Source: Staphylotrichum longicolle (lineage: Eukaryota > Ascomycota > Sordariomycetes > Sordariales > Chaetomiaceae). Taken from it: 64,000 bases of DNA. Below, piece by piece: positions 10,354 to 22,077 of the stretch; within the stretch, counting starts at the first letter, position 1, and each line of letters starts with the position of its first letter. Position numbers and translations under genes: made by a program. The stretch spans positions 1,674,001-1,738,000 of the forward strand of contig JAHCVI010000002.1 of assembly GCA_019096155.1 (NCBI GenBank), read 5' to 3'. Below the pieces are notes generated by a model, which worked only from the letters and a program-made list of their open reading frames with translations, did not search any database and was not told the DNA's origin.

Positions 10354-12035
10354 ATGACCCGCCACACCCCCGACTTCCTGCGGGCGCGCAGCTCCAACCT
10401 CTCGCTCCGCTCCGTGGCCATGGAGCAGTCCATGACCATGCGCTCCGAGGCCGTCGACAACCGGGTGCACGCCAAAGACCTGAAGCCCGAGGCTTTCACC
10501 AAGCCCTACCTCGAGTTCATGACCGGAAACCCCACCGTATTCCATGCCGTCGACTACTTCAAGGAGAAGCTGGTCAAGGTTGGCTACAAGGAGGTTGGTG
10601 TTCACCTGCCCTGCTGTCCGCCCAGCTCCTCCCAGCCGTTGCTAACCGCGTCGCGCGACAGCTCTCCAGCCGCGACAGCTGGGCCGGCAAGCTCGAGCCT
10701 GGCGGCAAGTACTTCACCACCCGCAACGGCAGCTCCATCATTGCCTTCGCCGTCGGCAAGGCCTACAAGCCCGGCAACGGCCTCGCCATGATCGCCGGCC
10801 ACATCGACGCCCTCACCGCCCGCCTCAAGCCGACGAGCACCAAGCCAAACTCCCACGGCTACGTCCAACTCGGCGTCGCCCAGTACGCCGGCGCCCTGAA
10901 CGAGACATGGTGGGACAGGGACCTGAGCATTGGCGGTCGTGTCATTGTGCGCGACCCGGAGACGGGCAAGACCACGGTGAAGCTCGTCAAGCTCGATTGG
11001 CCAAGTGCGTGTATTCAACTCTCTCCATGCCCGCCCAAGATCCATAGCTAACAGTAGGAAGTCGCCCGCATCCCGACTCTGGCGCCTCACTTCGGCCTCA
11101 GCATGACCGGCCACGGCAATCGCGAGACCGAGATGGTTCCCATCATCGGCCTCGATAACAGCGACCTCCACTCTGCCACCACCACCACCACCACCACCAC
11201 ACCCGAAGTCCTCGGCGGCGAGGGCTCCTTCACCTCGACCCAGCCCCCCAAGCTCGTCAAGCTCATCACCAAGCAGCTCTCCATCACCGACCCCAGCACC
11301 ATCCTCAACTGGGAGCTCGAGCTCTTTGACTCCCAACCCGCCACGGTCGGCGGCATGGACAAGGAGTTCATCTTTGCCGGCCGCATCGACGACAAGCTCT
11401 GCTCCTGGGCGGCCTTCATGGCCCTGCTGCACGCCAAGTCCGACCCCTCCGACGCCGGCATCAAGCTGGTCGCGCTCTTCGACGACGAAGAGATCGGCTC
11501 CCTCCTCCGCCAGGGCGCCCGCGGCAACTTCCTCCCCATCACCATCGAGCGCGCCGTCGAGGCCCTCGCCTCTACCGCCGACGACACCCCCTTCGGTCCG
11601 GGCCTCCTCGGCCAGACGTACGCCTCGTCCTTCCTCGTCTCGTCGGACGTGACCCACGCCGCCCACCCCAACTTCCCGCAGACCAACCTGCCCGGCCACT
11701 CGCCGCGCCTCAACGTCGGCGTCGCCCTCTGCGTCGACGCCTCGGCCCACATGACCACCGACAGCGTGTCCATGGCCATCCTCGACCGCGTCGCCGCCCT
11801 GGCCGGCTGCGTCAACCAGCGCCACATGATCCGCAACGACTCGCGCTCCGGCGGCACCGTCGGCCCCATGCTGAGCGCCGCCATGGGCGTGAAAGCCGCC
11901 GACGTCGGCATCCCCCAGCTGAGCATGCACAGCATCCGCGCGACCACGGGGAGTCTGGACCCGGGCCTGGGCGTCAAGTTTTACAAGGGCTTCTTGGACC
12001 ACTGGGAGGCGGTGGACAAGGAGTGGCGGGCTTAG
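10354..12035 (+). CDS. Aminopeptidase of family M18 (vacuolar Ape1/Lap4 type)
   Basis: Three exons (10354-10593, 10662-11004, 11062-12035) give 518 aa; yeast Ape1 is 514. The M18 zinc ligands and catalytic residues are visible: HIDALT (exon 2), DDKLCSWAA, FDDEEIGS, and MHSIRATTG near the end, with ARIPTLAPHFG between. The second intron is placed by phase: donor GTGCGT at 11005 and acceptor AAG at 11061 give WPIARIP, while the nearby TAG acceptor breaks the frame. Intron 1 has a weak donor (GTTGGT). In yeast the enzyme forms dodecamers, reaches the vacuole by the Cvt pathway and releases N-terminal residues. The N-terminal 45 residues could be a propeptide. Confidence 0.92.
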
Positions 12036-12471
12036 AGCCGGGGGGGTGGTTTGGAACAGGGACTGACTGGAATGTGGCGCGGTACGTACTGTTACTGTAA
12101 TGGCTTTGAATGTATGTGTGATCTGTACAGTGAGTTGGTTAGAGACTGTTTCAGAGAAGGCGAGAAGAGAAGTATATAGCGCAGTTAGACCTGTAGCATA
12201 TGAACTAGAGTTCAGCTCAAGCTCAGCTCAGCTCAACTCTCAAATGCCAACGTAATGTTCATGACTCTTACAAAGAACCAATCAATATGCTTGCTGGGTA
12301 TATATGCTATGCTCACATCACCCCCTCCCCAAAAAAGACCTCTATTTCTATTCTCCATCCATGCATTCATTACCCATTAACTCATTTCATTTCACCTCGT
12401 CCCCCTCCCCTGCAACCCACCACCCTGCAGCCCCCTCTCCCCATCACCCCTCTCCCTCCCCCGTCCCAACC
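12036..12471. other. Convergent 3' intergenic spacer
   Basis: It contains a short GCTCA-type repeat near 12214-12238 and a C-rich tract from about 12330 to 12470. No gene is seen. Confidence 0.4.
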
Positions 12472-15400
12472 TCAACCCCTCCGCCCGCACCACATCCCCC
12501 GCACCCTCCTCTCTTCCTCCTTATCCTCCTCATCCTCCTCGCTACTAGGCCTCAACGCCCCGGAGTCATCCTCATCCTCATCGTCGTCATCCTCCTCCTC
12601 GTCCCCAATCACGCAGTCCTTGGCCGCCTCGCCCGGCGGCAGCCGCTTCTTCTCAAAGTCCTGCTTGTGCGCCTCCGCCATGTACTGCAGGATGGACTTC
12701 TTGCCGAGCGTGTCGGCCCTTCGCCGCAGGAACGTGCCGCCGGGGGCTGGACCCACGGCGCTGCTCACGCCGCCTTCTTCCATGGCTTCTGCTGATGCTG
12801 ATGCCGCTGCGCCAGGGGTGGTGGGGGCAGGAGGCGGAACGCCCGCTTCGCTGTGCGGGGTCGGCATGGGCGGGGCGGTTCGTTGCGAGGCTGCGCCGAG
12901 GGTTGCTGGGATCGGCCTGGATTGTTGTTGTTGTTGTTGTTTTTGGGCGGAGCCGAGCGGGGTGGCGGCAGATGACCGGCGGCGGGCTGTGGAGGGGGAG
13001 GCCGGGGAGGTGCCGTCGAGGGTTGAGAGCGTGACAGCCGCAGCGGCGGCCGCGGCGGCTTCCTCGAGGCTGGGCCGCTGGATGAATTGCTCGAGCTGGT
13101 AGGGCAGGGGCGTGTCGCGCGCGGCCTTGTACTGGGCGACGTTGGCGCAGTGCTCGTTCTCCACACGCAGGAGGGTCCACATGCCGCGTCGGACGACCTC
13201 GGCAAAGGAGACCATGAAGGAGACGACGGTGCTGTGTTGCGTGTTGTGGGTGAAGATGGCGTAGAAGATCCAGGAGAAGCGCAGGATGGGGTCGATCACC
13301 ATGATGAGGTAGTAGATCCAGACCGGACGGAGCGCCGTGATGTCGCGGAGGAGTCTGCGGTGGGCGTTGGCTTGGAGGAGAGAGAAATCCATAAAGAGAT
13401 CCCAAATTGCTGTCCATGGTTCAGTCAGAGGGTACGTACAGCGTAAGAAGACGGGTGGTGCTTACAGCAGTAGATGGCGTTGATGGAGGCAAATGCGATA
13501 AAGAAGCTCAGGTTGGTCTGGCTATCCCCCATGCGGTAGAGGCTAAGCCACACAGCCGTCAGGATCGTCATGGTGTACTTTCCGCAGTTGACAAGGTGCG
13601 GGAACACATTCCGTGTGTCGTGGTAACGCCTGATGCATTGCAGGGCACGCCATATCGGGGGAAGAGCGGCAAAGAAGCCCAGGAGACGCGAGTGCGACGA
13701 ATTGCACTGGACCGGATTATCCCAACTATTCGCGTACAGGCAGAAGAAGAGCTCAATGTTCTGCGAAGGGAGTCAGCCAACCTGAGACGCAAAGTCAACC
13801 AATCAAGGACAAAAGGGGAGGGCCACGTACACAAGTTGCGTATGTCAAGGAACACCAAATATCGCCGAGAAAGAAATCCCGAAACTCGACTGGGTATAGA
13901 CCGGAGAGGAGCAGCCGATACTGCAATGATGATCAGCAACGTCGGGAAAACTGGGGATTTCGATTGGGTGGGTACGTACATGAGAGTACAAGAACCACCT
14001 CCTGGCCTTGTGATGCAGGACGGGTGCCGGGAGGAATAGGACGATGAGGCTTATGCAGATCAGGACGACGGGGTAATAAAGGTACATCTCTTCCCAGTTC
14101 CCCAGCCTCGAGAAGTTGAGCCAGATGCAGACACCAAACAGGGCGAAGAAGAAGCTGGGGAACTCGGCCAGCTGCCTCCAATCCAAAAAGTTCCTCGCGT
14201 CGAACTCGAAAATGAAGGGGTAGTTGACCTTGTTCTTGGTCCACATCCGGCAGTCCAGCGTGAACAGGGTGAACAGGAGGAGGATGAGAAAATACCCGCC
14301 ATACAGCTGCAGCAGGTAGCTCGTCCGCTCCTTCAAGACGTCATTCTCATCGTCCAGGATGAACTCGGCGCCGTAGATGAGCCCCTGGATGGCAAAGACG
14401 GCGCCTATGCCGATCATCAGGCCGCTCCGGAAGGTGCTGTCGGACCAGTCCCCCGAGCGCTTGTGCAAGGCTCGCAGCTTTCCAGCAGCGATCTTGTGGT
14501 TGCCCCTCTCAAAATAGCGGGCATAGAGGTCTTCAACGGTGCGTATGTGCCCGTCGAGAATGTCGCTGTTGACGAACCAGGACTTGTTCACCTTCTCGTT
14601 CATGTAGCGGTACGGCGGGCGGGCATTGACCGCCTTGTCGTACTTCTTGTTGAGCTTGCGAAACGCGGTCCGGTTCAGGAGGGCGTACGACTTCAGCAGC
14701 TCGAGGCTGCGATAGAACTCCTGCAGCGCCAGCTTGAGCTTCCGCTTCGCTGATCGGTACGGAACATCGTCCCCCAGAGGCCGTCGCACGTAGTCGCGGC
14801 CCTCGTCCATCGTCTGGCCGGCCATGACGGGGGTCCGCGTCATTTTCGTGAGGGCCTTTGAGTTGGGCCCCGGCTTGAGGAACCTATCTTTGAGCGGAGC
14901 GATCCAATCTCGATTCCCGTCCTTGGACCGCCCCTCGGCATCCTCATCGCTGCGGCTGGGGTTACGGCTCTGCTCTCGCTTCGCCTTCGCCTCGGCAATT
15001 TCCGCGGTGCGGCGGTTACGCATCTCGTGAAGCTGCGCTCGAAGGGCCGACAGACGCTCCGTTGCTTGATCCTCCTTCTCCTTGTAGAAGGTCTCGATCT
15101 TGTTCAGCTCGCTTTCAAGAAAGGCAAAGAAGTCGCGTTCGGCAGAGCGGACATAGTCGAGATTCTGCATCCCTATCTCAAGCTTGTTTGAGGTTTGTCG
15201 GGTCACCCCAGAGCCAGCGGAGAAGAGGCGGGCAACACGTAGCCGAGGCGTTGTGCCCGTCACGCCCGGCGGGAGGGTGATGAGGGAGGGGGAGCGGCGG
15301 GCCGTCCGCTCGGTAGGCCTCATCGAGGCGCTGCGTGGAAGGGCAAAACGGCCGGGGGCAGAGTCGCCGGTGTTGGAAGGGACCCTCATGGCCGGGGCAG

Positions 15401-16098
15401 GGAGCTCAAAGGTGTTTGTGTCGCTGGCGCGAGAGGGCGGCGGCCCAATACTGCCATACTGTATGCCGCTCCCAGGGCTCTGGGCCAGTCCCGACCGCTC
15501 ATCTTCGGCCGGGGCACGCCGCCTCACCTTCACGTTTGCTGATGCCGAGCCAGACTGGAATGGAACAGGCTCGTCGACAAGATTGCCGGCTAGGGAATGG
15601 CTGGTCCGCCGCGGCGGTGTAAAAGTGTGGTTGATGCCGAAAAAGGTGGCGGGGGTCCCAGACGGAGGGCCGCCCTCGGGCTTTCTGGTCAACGTCGGCG
15701 TGGCATTTGCGCGGTAGATGGCTCGGGTGACGGCCTTGACGTGCTTCTTACCGGCCTTGTAGTTGAGATATTTGGCGCGCCATTCTGCAGGATGCCTTGT
15801 CAGCCAAATGCCCGTCCCATGTCTCGAACCGATCCCAACCCCAGCTGGCGATCATCCAGCATCCAGCATCCAGCATCCAGCGGTGTGCTGTGCTCCCACT
15901 GGCCTTCCACTGGCCTCCCCAACGGCCCAATCGCGACTGGTGGGACAAGGCGACGATCCAATGCGTTTGATGTCTCGGCAGCATGAGGAGGGGAGCCGCA
16001 TACCTGGAACAGCCTCCTGGTCAAGCTCTTTGGCGAACCTTGGCGACTGTGTCAGTTCCATATTCGGCCCGCTTGTCTTTCGGGGTCCCTTACTTCAT
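12472..16098 (-). CDS. SPX-EXS protein, SYG1/XPR1-type phosphate exporter
   Basis: Six exons (16094-16098, 16004-16038, 13980-15784, 13831-13920, 13466-13760, 12472-13409) join in frame to 1055 aa. Exon 1 is only ATGAA, and splicing gives MKFAKELDQEAVPEWRAKY, the invariant SPX N-terminus that senses inositol pyrophosphates. The SPX region carries a long disordered insertion (about residues 45-200). Membrane segments begin near residue 465 (GLMIGIGAVFAIQGLIYG). The EXS domain includes YPVEFRDFFLGDIWCSLTYA (exon 4), NIELFFCLYA and ALPPIWRALQCIRRYHD (exon 5) and ALRPVWIYY (exon 6). The tail has an acidic stretch and poly-Gln. XPR1 exports phosphate, while yeast Syg1 is linked to G-protein signalling. 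Confidence 0.95.
15853..15880. repeat. Heptamer minisatellite in SYG1-like intron 2
   Basis: Four perfect copies of CATCCAG lie head to tail inside the 219 bp second intron (15785-16003). This intron is about three times longer than the others in the gene. Confidence 0.9.
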
Positions 16099-19000
16099 GA
16101 CGTCAAGCCCGGCATTGCGGTTGGACTTTCGAGATGATCACACAATGAGTGGCATTCGAAGGATGAGAGAGTTGAAGAATGCCAACGTGCCAGAATAAAA
16201 AAAGACTAGATGCGATCGAGACCGCGCAGGTTGTGGCGTGCACTTCGTCTTCGTGCAGTTTTCTCAAACGAGATGAACGGCTTTTGACACGAGCAAGTCT
16301 GAATCCCATCCCATGTTCCAGGTTTTTCGCTCCCAGCCGTTTTGGCCACTAACAGGAGCGATCTCGGCAAGGGCCGGTAGGTCGGTACCTGGCAGGCGAC
16401 TGCAGCGGCAACCCACAGAAAGCCAGCGGGTTGGGATTTTAGGAACCTGGGAGACCCACAGCGGATCTCGCTCAGGTCGACCTGGAAGTCAGGCGGTGGC
16501 TTCTGCTGTGCTCCTTTGTTTGTTTCTGTTGGCTCTGCTGCGGCGTTCACTGTCATTCTCCGGCTTTCTGTCATCTCAAAGCAGCACTTCCCGCGGAAGA
16601 TATACGCCATATTTGGGGTCACGCAGTCGGACTTTTGTGACTGCTCTTCGAGAGCGAGCAGAACACAGAGCTGATCCTCAAGAGCTGAATTCGGGCCGCG
16701 GAGTGCACTGAGTGTCCGAGACTCCCTACAAAAACCTGGAAGGGTATAACGTTACCATTTGTACCGAGCCTTATTAGAAGCGGCGGCACTCTCCCAACTT
16801 GACAGAGCAAGCCATGTCTCAGCTGCTTCCGACATTTTCGATATTATACACTGAAACGGCAGTCACTCGAAAACCAGGGCACCGGTTCACGGCACGCTCT
16901 GTCTAGACAGTGACGCACCCCAGCGGATTCCGGCAGCTGAATCCGCCGTCATCCTCTCGTGTCACATCGACTTTCGGGTGTGATTCTATGCTGATGGGGC
17001 GCCACAATTGCATGTGCTGCTCTTTGCTGAACCTTGCTGGCCCCGGATATGGCCGAACCCACCTGTCCCACTGTGATCTAATCGTACCGAGATCCCAGAC
17101 CCTGAAAACATCGGGGTGGGTTGTGCCAGTTGTTTCGCGCACGCTAGCCGAACCTCAACAGGACGAATTGAAGACCAACGGTGAGGCACATGCAATGGCC
17201 TTCCCGTGCCTGACGACGGGACCGGGACGATCCCGGCGCTGAATCGGATGAGGAGCCCTGAGCAAAGGCCCTGGAGCAGGACCCCTCCACACAAAGGCCC
17301 CGCGACAGCCCCTGCGATGCCCCGCAAGGTGCTCGCTTGCATGCACCAGCCAGAAAACTGGGAAGCGGTGTCATTGGCCGGGCGCCCTCACTTCGCCGAC
17401 TCAGCCCCAAGCCAACGGCGATTCCACCATTCGGGGATGATCAATAGCGCTGCGACGGCGTCGACCTCTGCCTCGTGGCATTGTCCCATTTCTCCAGGAG
17501 GTGATGGCATTTCCATGGGAGCTGAAACATGGCGCGCCAAGCACTTTGGGCCTCCCGTTAGCGGGAAGGGGGAAATTCGCATCGTGAGAAGGATGCTCGG
17601 CACACCGTGTTCCCCACTGTGGGAAGTGATCGTTTGAGCCCATCGAGATGCTCGCTTGGGGCACTTGAATTGGGGACGGTAAAAAGGAAAGAAAAAAAAG
17701 GAAAAAAAAGGGGAGGTAAGAATTGCGTTGAGGGAGTAGAAGGGGAAGTATACAGGACATTGGAATGATTGGCCAGACCTAGAGATGTGATTCTCGACGG
17801 CATGGCGGGATGCCGTCAATTTTCCCAGTTGTGCCCAAGCAGAGGATGACAGGCAAGGCCCATGTTGTTATGCGTGTCGGTCATGGACCAACCAGTCAAC
17901 AGAGAAGATGCAAGGTGGTGGTGCGTCTGTTGGCCACTCCAGCCCGGCCTGGGCGGCAACACGGAATCTCCAAACCGGGCACGTGTGGACTCCAGCAGTG
18001 CGATGGGCGCTTCTGGCGTTGGTTTCGCGAAACAAAGGGACGTTGCATCTGTGCCTCAATGACAGTGTTTCGAGAGCTGCCATAAATGACTGTGGCGGAT
18101 GGTTGTTTAGGGTGCCGTGCAATGCTGAGCCATTGCCTATGTAGGCTCCAGCGTCAGTCAAAAAAGCGAGGGCTCCTTGATTCCCATTGATAATTCGATC
18201 CAGCCATCGAGATTTTTTGTACTGGACTTCTATGCTTGCGTCTGCCGATGACAGTGGATGACCTCGCAATTCAGTCAAAGTTTACCCCACTCAAGGCCCA
18301 ACCCCACCCGCGTTCAGCTGCGGTGGACATCGACCGGGGTTGTGAGCTCGATCCGATTCCCGCATCGACAAAGTACAACAGGATCGTCAGATTTTTATGT
18401 TTTTTCTTTCCGTTGGCTTCCATCCCCAAAAGCCCTCAATCGTCTTGCTGCTATCAGCCATTGACTGGCCTGAATTTATATCAACTCCTGGGGTGTCACT
18501 CGAGCTTTTGACCCCCCGCCATCCATCTTTGCACAACGACGACGGAAGACCCATTTTCTGCTTGGACGCCTGCGATTACACAGTGCCAACAACAACGGCC
18601 AACACCAATTTGTATACCTTTGGGCAGAGAGCGGATTCGGCCAGCAGAAAAGATAGGCGAAACGCGCAAAAACGAGACAGACACACAGAAGCAGGCAGTT
18701 TCCCCCGAGAATCTGGTTGCAAAGGTCGGTCTCTGAACAGGGAAACCCCGTCGAGCAAGAGATAGCAAGTCGGGCTGTCAGGCCGACCCTGCCCGGGGCC
18801 GGCCCCTCTCCTGCAGCGCTCGGATCATCTCCACAGGATAACATCATCGAACAAGGGCCGCCAACAGGGCATGCAACGTGGGAGCCGCCAAGTTTGACCG
18901 GGCTCTTCTCACCTTTCCGGGTCGCGTCCCTCCTCCTTTTTGAACCAACACCGCCCTCGGACCTCACTCGTCGTCCTCAAGCACCCTGGGCCATCTCCAC

Positions 19001-19286
19001 AGAGCAGCACCAGCAACAGCCGCAATTTTGCGCCGCCGACTTGTTAGTTAAACACGAAACGAGCCCACCCGAGCCTGCTCCGTGTCCAGCCTGCTCTCTC
19101 CCCATCAATCGCTCGATCGGTGCAGCACTAGCGTGGTTGGGGCTGACTGGGCAACCTCCGTGCACGCACCTCAACTAAATCCTCAGTCGACTGCATCGCG
19201 CCGACACCGACTCATTTTCTCTTAAATCTCGGCCCTTTGCTGGCCTCCAAACAACGATTTCCGCTTTTGCCTGTGCCCCCTCCGCC
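16099..19286. other. Long divergent intergenic region (3.2 kb)
   Basis: This is the largest gap in the window, between the starts of the SYG1-like gene and a divergent unknown gene. It contains many ORFs of 60-160 codons on both strands, none with a recognisable domain, plus an A-rich patch near 17680-17712. The last 700 bp before 19287 look like a long leader with several possible upstream ORFs. I see no tRNA, transposon ends or AT-rich repeat-induced mutation. Confidence 0.5.
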
Positions 19287-20432
19287 ATGTCGCACGGGTG
19301 GCCGGCCGAGCCGATGATGGACGCCCAGTATCTTCGCAGGCGACCGCCGCCCATGGACCCTGCGAGCAATGCAGCCTACACCCATAGCCGTACGAGGACC
19401 ACGTCGTCGAATACGTTCCCTTCGGGCATGCAGGCGCCTTTCCACCCGAACCCCTATCAGCCGCAGGCGCATCTCACTCAGCCTCATGTGAGCCACCAGC
19501 GCCGCTCGCCGAGCGTCAATACGTTTAGTACCGTCTCGAGCGGCGGCATGCAACCACCCGCCGCATACCGGACGTCGCCGACATTAGACATCAGGCGATC
19601 GACCTCGAGCCGCTCCGGCGGAACCCCCAACTCGCCGCAGTCCGGCGGCTACGTCGCGCTTCTCAGAAAACAGAAAGCCACAGTGTGGTGCGATCGCGCG
19701 CAATACGAAGATCCCAGGTTACAGGCACAACAGCGCGCTGCCCGGATGCGCGCTAACCTCGAGGTCGTGGGAGCGGGCAGCGGCCTGGGTATTAGTCCCA
19801 TTGGCGCTGGGCGCACTGCGACCGGGCTCAGCTCTACTGGCGGGAAAGTCGCGGCCAAGATCCGGCACCACGGCAAGCCCACCGTCATCGGCTACTCGCC
19901 AGGGAGCAACTTCAACGGCGTTGGCGGTGTACCGCTCCGACTCAGCGCGACCGAGGTCGAAGGAGAAGAGAGCGAGGACGACGACGCGGCGATCCAGAGG
20001 CTGCACCACCGGAGGACGGGCAGCTCGGGGCGGAACAGCATCGCCAGCGGCAGGAAAGCGCTGCCGTATCGATCGTCCGGAGGCCTCGGTGGCGCGAATT
20101 CGCAGCAGGGTGGGGCCACGAAGTGGAGCCCAGGCGGCACGCCAGAACGGGCAGGATCCCTGGTTGACGATAAACAAGCCGGGCACGCAGGCGACGACTC
20201 TGGCAGCGGCAAGGCAAGGAGCTTTGCCAGCGGCAGCAGCGCCGAGCGACTGGACAATGTCCCTGAGCTGAGCGGCAACTCGGCCCATCTGCCGGGCAAC
20301 AGCCAGAAGCACGCCATGGTGACACGCGAGAAGAGCGTCAAGAGCGTTGAAGAGCTGAAACGGAGGGGCAGCGTCGACGAGCGGACCATGACGATGAGCG
20401 CCGGCCGGCTCTACATTGCGAACCCTGATTAA
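19287..20432 (+). CDS. Conserved-looking hypothetical protein, disordered
   Basis: A single exon of 381 aa starting MSHGWPAEPMMDAQYLRRR. I do not recognise the family. Most of the protein is Ser/Gly/Pro/Arg-rich and disordered-looking. One block looks ordered and is probably conserved: SGGYVALLRKQKATVWCDR, followed by AQYEDPRLQAQQRAARMRANLEV (about residues 118-155), then KIRHHGKPTVIGYSPG with an acidic EGEESEDDDAAIQ stretch. Many Ser/Thr-Pro and Arg-x-x-Ser sites suggest phosphorylation. No signal peptide or membrane segment is seen. It has a very long upstream region, which fits a regulated gene. Confidence 0.75.
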   Translation: MSHGWPAEPMMDAQYLRRRPPPMDPASNAAYTHSRTRTTSSNTFPSGMQAPFHPNPYQPQAHLTQPHVSHQRRSPSVNTFSTVSSGGMQPPAAYRTSPTLDIRRSTSSRSGGTPNSPQSGGYVALLRKQKATVWCDRAQYEDPRLQAQQRAARMRANLEVVGAGSGLGISPIGAGRTATGLSSTGGKVAAKIRHHGKPTVIGYSPGSNFNGVGGVPLRLSATEVEGEESEDDDAAIQRLHHRRTGSSGRNSIASGRKALPYRSSGGLGGANSQQGGATKWSPGGTPERAGSLVDDKQAGHAGDDSGSGKARSFASGSSAERLDNVPELSGNSAHLPGNSQKHAMVTREKSVKSVEELKRRGSVDERTMTMSAGRLYIANPD

Positions 20433-20438
20433 CACCAT

Positions 20439-20472
20439 GGCAAGCGGCAAGCGGCAAGTGGCAAGCGGCAAG
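20439..20472. repeat. Heptamer tandem repeat just after a stop codon
   Basis: Nearly five copies of GGCAAGC (one with T for the final C) begin 7 bp after the TAA of the preceding gene, in its 3' UTR. Confidence 0.9.
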
Positions 20473-22077
20473 GGACAGGATCCCCCGGGGCTCGCTGCCA
20501 ACAGTTCTGTTTTTTTCCCTTGGACGCATTTTCTGGCGCAGGAGCCTGAATCTTGGTGGTTTTTGGCTGGGCATCTACAATCATTTCAAGTTCTGTCATG
20601 ACAACATTTTGCTTGTTTTTTTTCACTCGGCCACTCGTTAAATGTATGCGGCTGGCCTGTCTAATAATACCCGACTGGGGGAAGGGGTACGGAGGGGCCG
20701 AAAGGGCATGGAAGTGTTGAAAGTGGTGGGGAGACTTGGACGGGAGATACCAAATGCCACGAAGAATTGATGCTGCCCTGCTGCTCTGGTCATGATGTGT
20801 CTTGCTCCATTATGACTCTGACGTTGAGCAAATGTGAGCTTGGCCAAGCTGTCGGCAGCGAGTTGTTCGCTGACGTGAACATGGCACAGAGTTGCAGTGT
20901 GTAAAACCAGACTAGGCGCGCCACGTACGAAACGAAAGGTAACCTGCCATCGTGGCCGCCGCCCTGTGCTTAGCATGCCCGTTATAGCTCAGACGATGGC
21001 CGGTTCTGGATCTTGGTGACGAAGCGGCTGCCACGTTCGAGCCGTTTTGAGGAAACGAATCGGAGAATAATGGACGACATATAGGATCGACTTCCAAGGC
21101 AGCCCCGGCCAATATCTGGGAAGCCAACCCGCCCTCGGGCCACGTTACAGGGTTTCTCGGTTTTTGATTCCGGGCAAGATGAGGGTATCGTCGTCATAGT
21201 TTTCTCGAGGGATCAGAATTGTTGATGTGCTTCAGGACCGACTTGTTGGTAGACAAACTCACCAAAGCCCACCACCTTCAATCTGCATGATCTGAATGGT
21301 GAAGACGGCGTCAGCGTCTGCGACATGCAAGCCAGTAGGCACTCCCTCCGAGAGACAAATCCCCGGTAGTACTGAAGCTCAACTGCCATTTTTGATCAAA
21401 GCCCTTTCTGTGTTTAGATGATGTATCGCCTTGTTACCTGAATATCCAGAGAGTTTGGTGGTTTCCATCCTCACTGTCCAGTGTCCATCACATTGTCAGG
21501 GTTAGGGTGACTTGCTCATCTGCTCGTGTCCACGGGCACTCCGAAAATAACCTTTGTTGCCTTTTGCCTCTTTCCACGACCCCGAACATCGGAATCTCGG
21601 ATGTTGGGTTTCTGGAACGAGGCTGGATAAAATGGAGACCACAATGTCTCTCTCATCATGCCGGCGAGGTGTCCTGCATCGCCAAGCCCGGCATCTGTGG
21701 GATAACTCCAGCCACAACTACCGCCACAACACCGCCACGCCCATTTAAACTCGACAAGCTAACGCGTGACGCGCACGGTCTGAGAAAGGAGTCGCGACCT
21801 ATACGCGTTCCCCCCCGGGCTAACACCACAGTTCAATTTACCCAATCGTTGCCTGCAGCTCTCGCGAAAGCCAAAACTCCACATTCAACTTCCCAAGTGC
21901 CAACTGCAACTTGACCGAGGCAATTGATTCACTCACAACAGCTCCTTCGACGACGATTATTTTGCTGCTCCTGTTCACTCGGCCTTGCTTCTCTCAACGC
22001 ACACACGTATTCACACTTCTCGACAAAAACCATCCTCTCCCCTTGGACCCCAGTCGCCGTGCGGGGGCGGCCTTCTG
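20473..22077. other. Intergenic region upstream of CAF-1 gene
   Basis: About 1.6 kb holding the 3' UTR of the unknown gene and the promoter/leader of the CAF-1 gene. Only small overlapping ORFs are seen. A tRNA-like D-arm string near 20980 was examined and rejected. Confidence 0.4.

Noticed and set aside
10602..12002. 466-codon open frame antisense to the M18 aminopeptidase
   Set aside because: Gly/Val/Asp/Ala-rich shadow ORF opposite a well-supported enzyme gene.
16206..17819. Several 60-145 codon ORFs in the 3.2 kb spacer
   Set aside because: They overlap on both strands, lack domains and have no splice or promoter context supporting any one of them.
20970..21060. tRNA-like strings (TAGCTCAGACGATGG and CGTTCGAGCCG)
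   Set aside because: D-arm and T-arm-like words are present, but I could not pair acceptor, anticodon and T stems at proper spacing.
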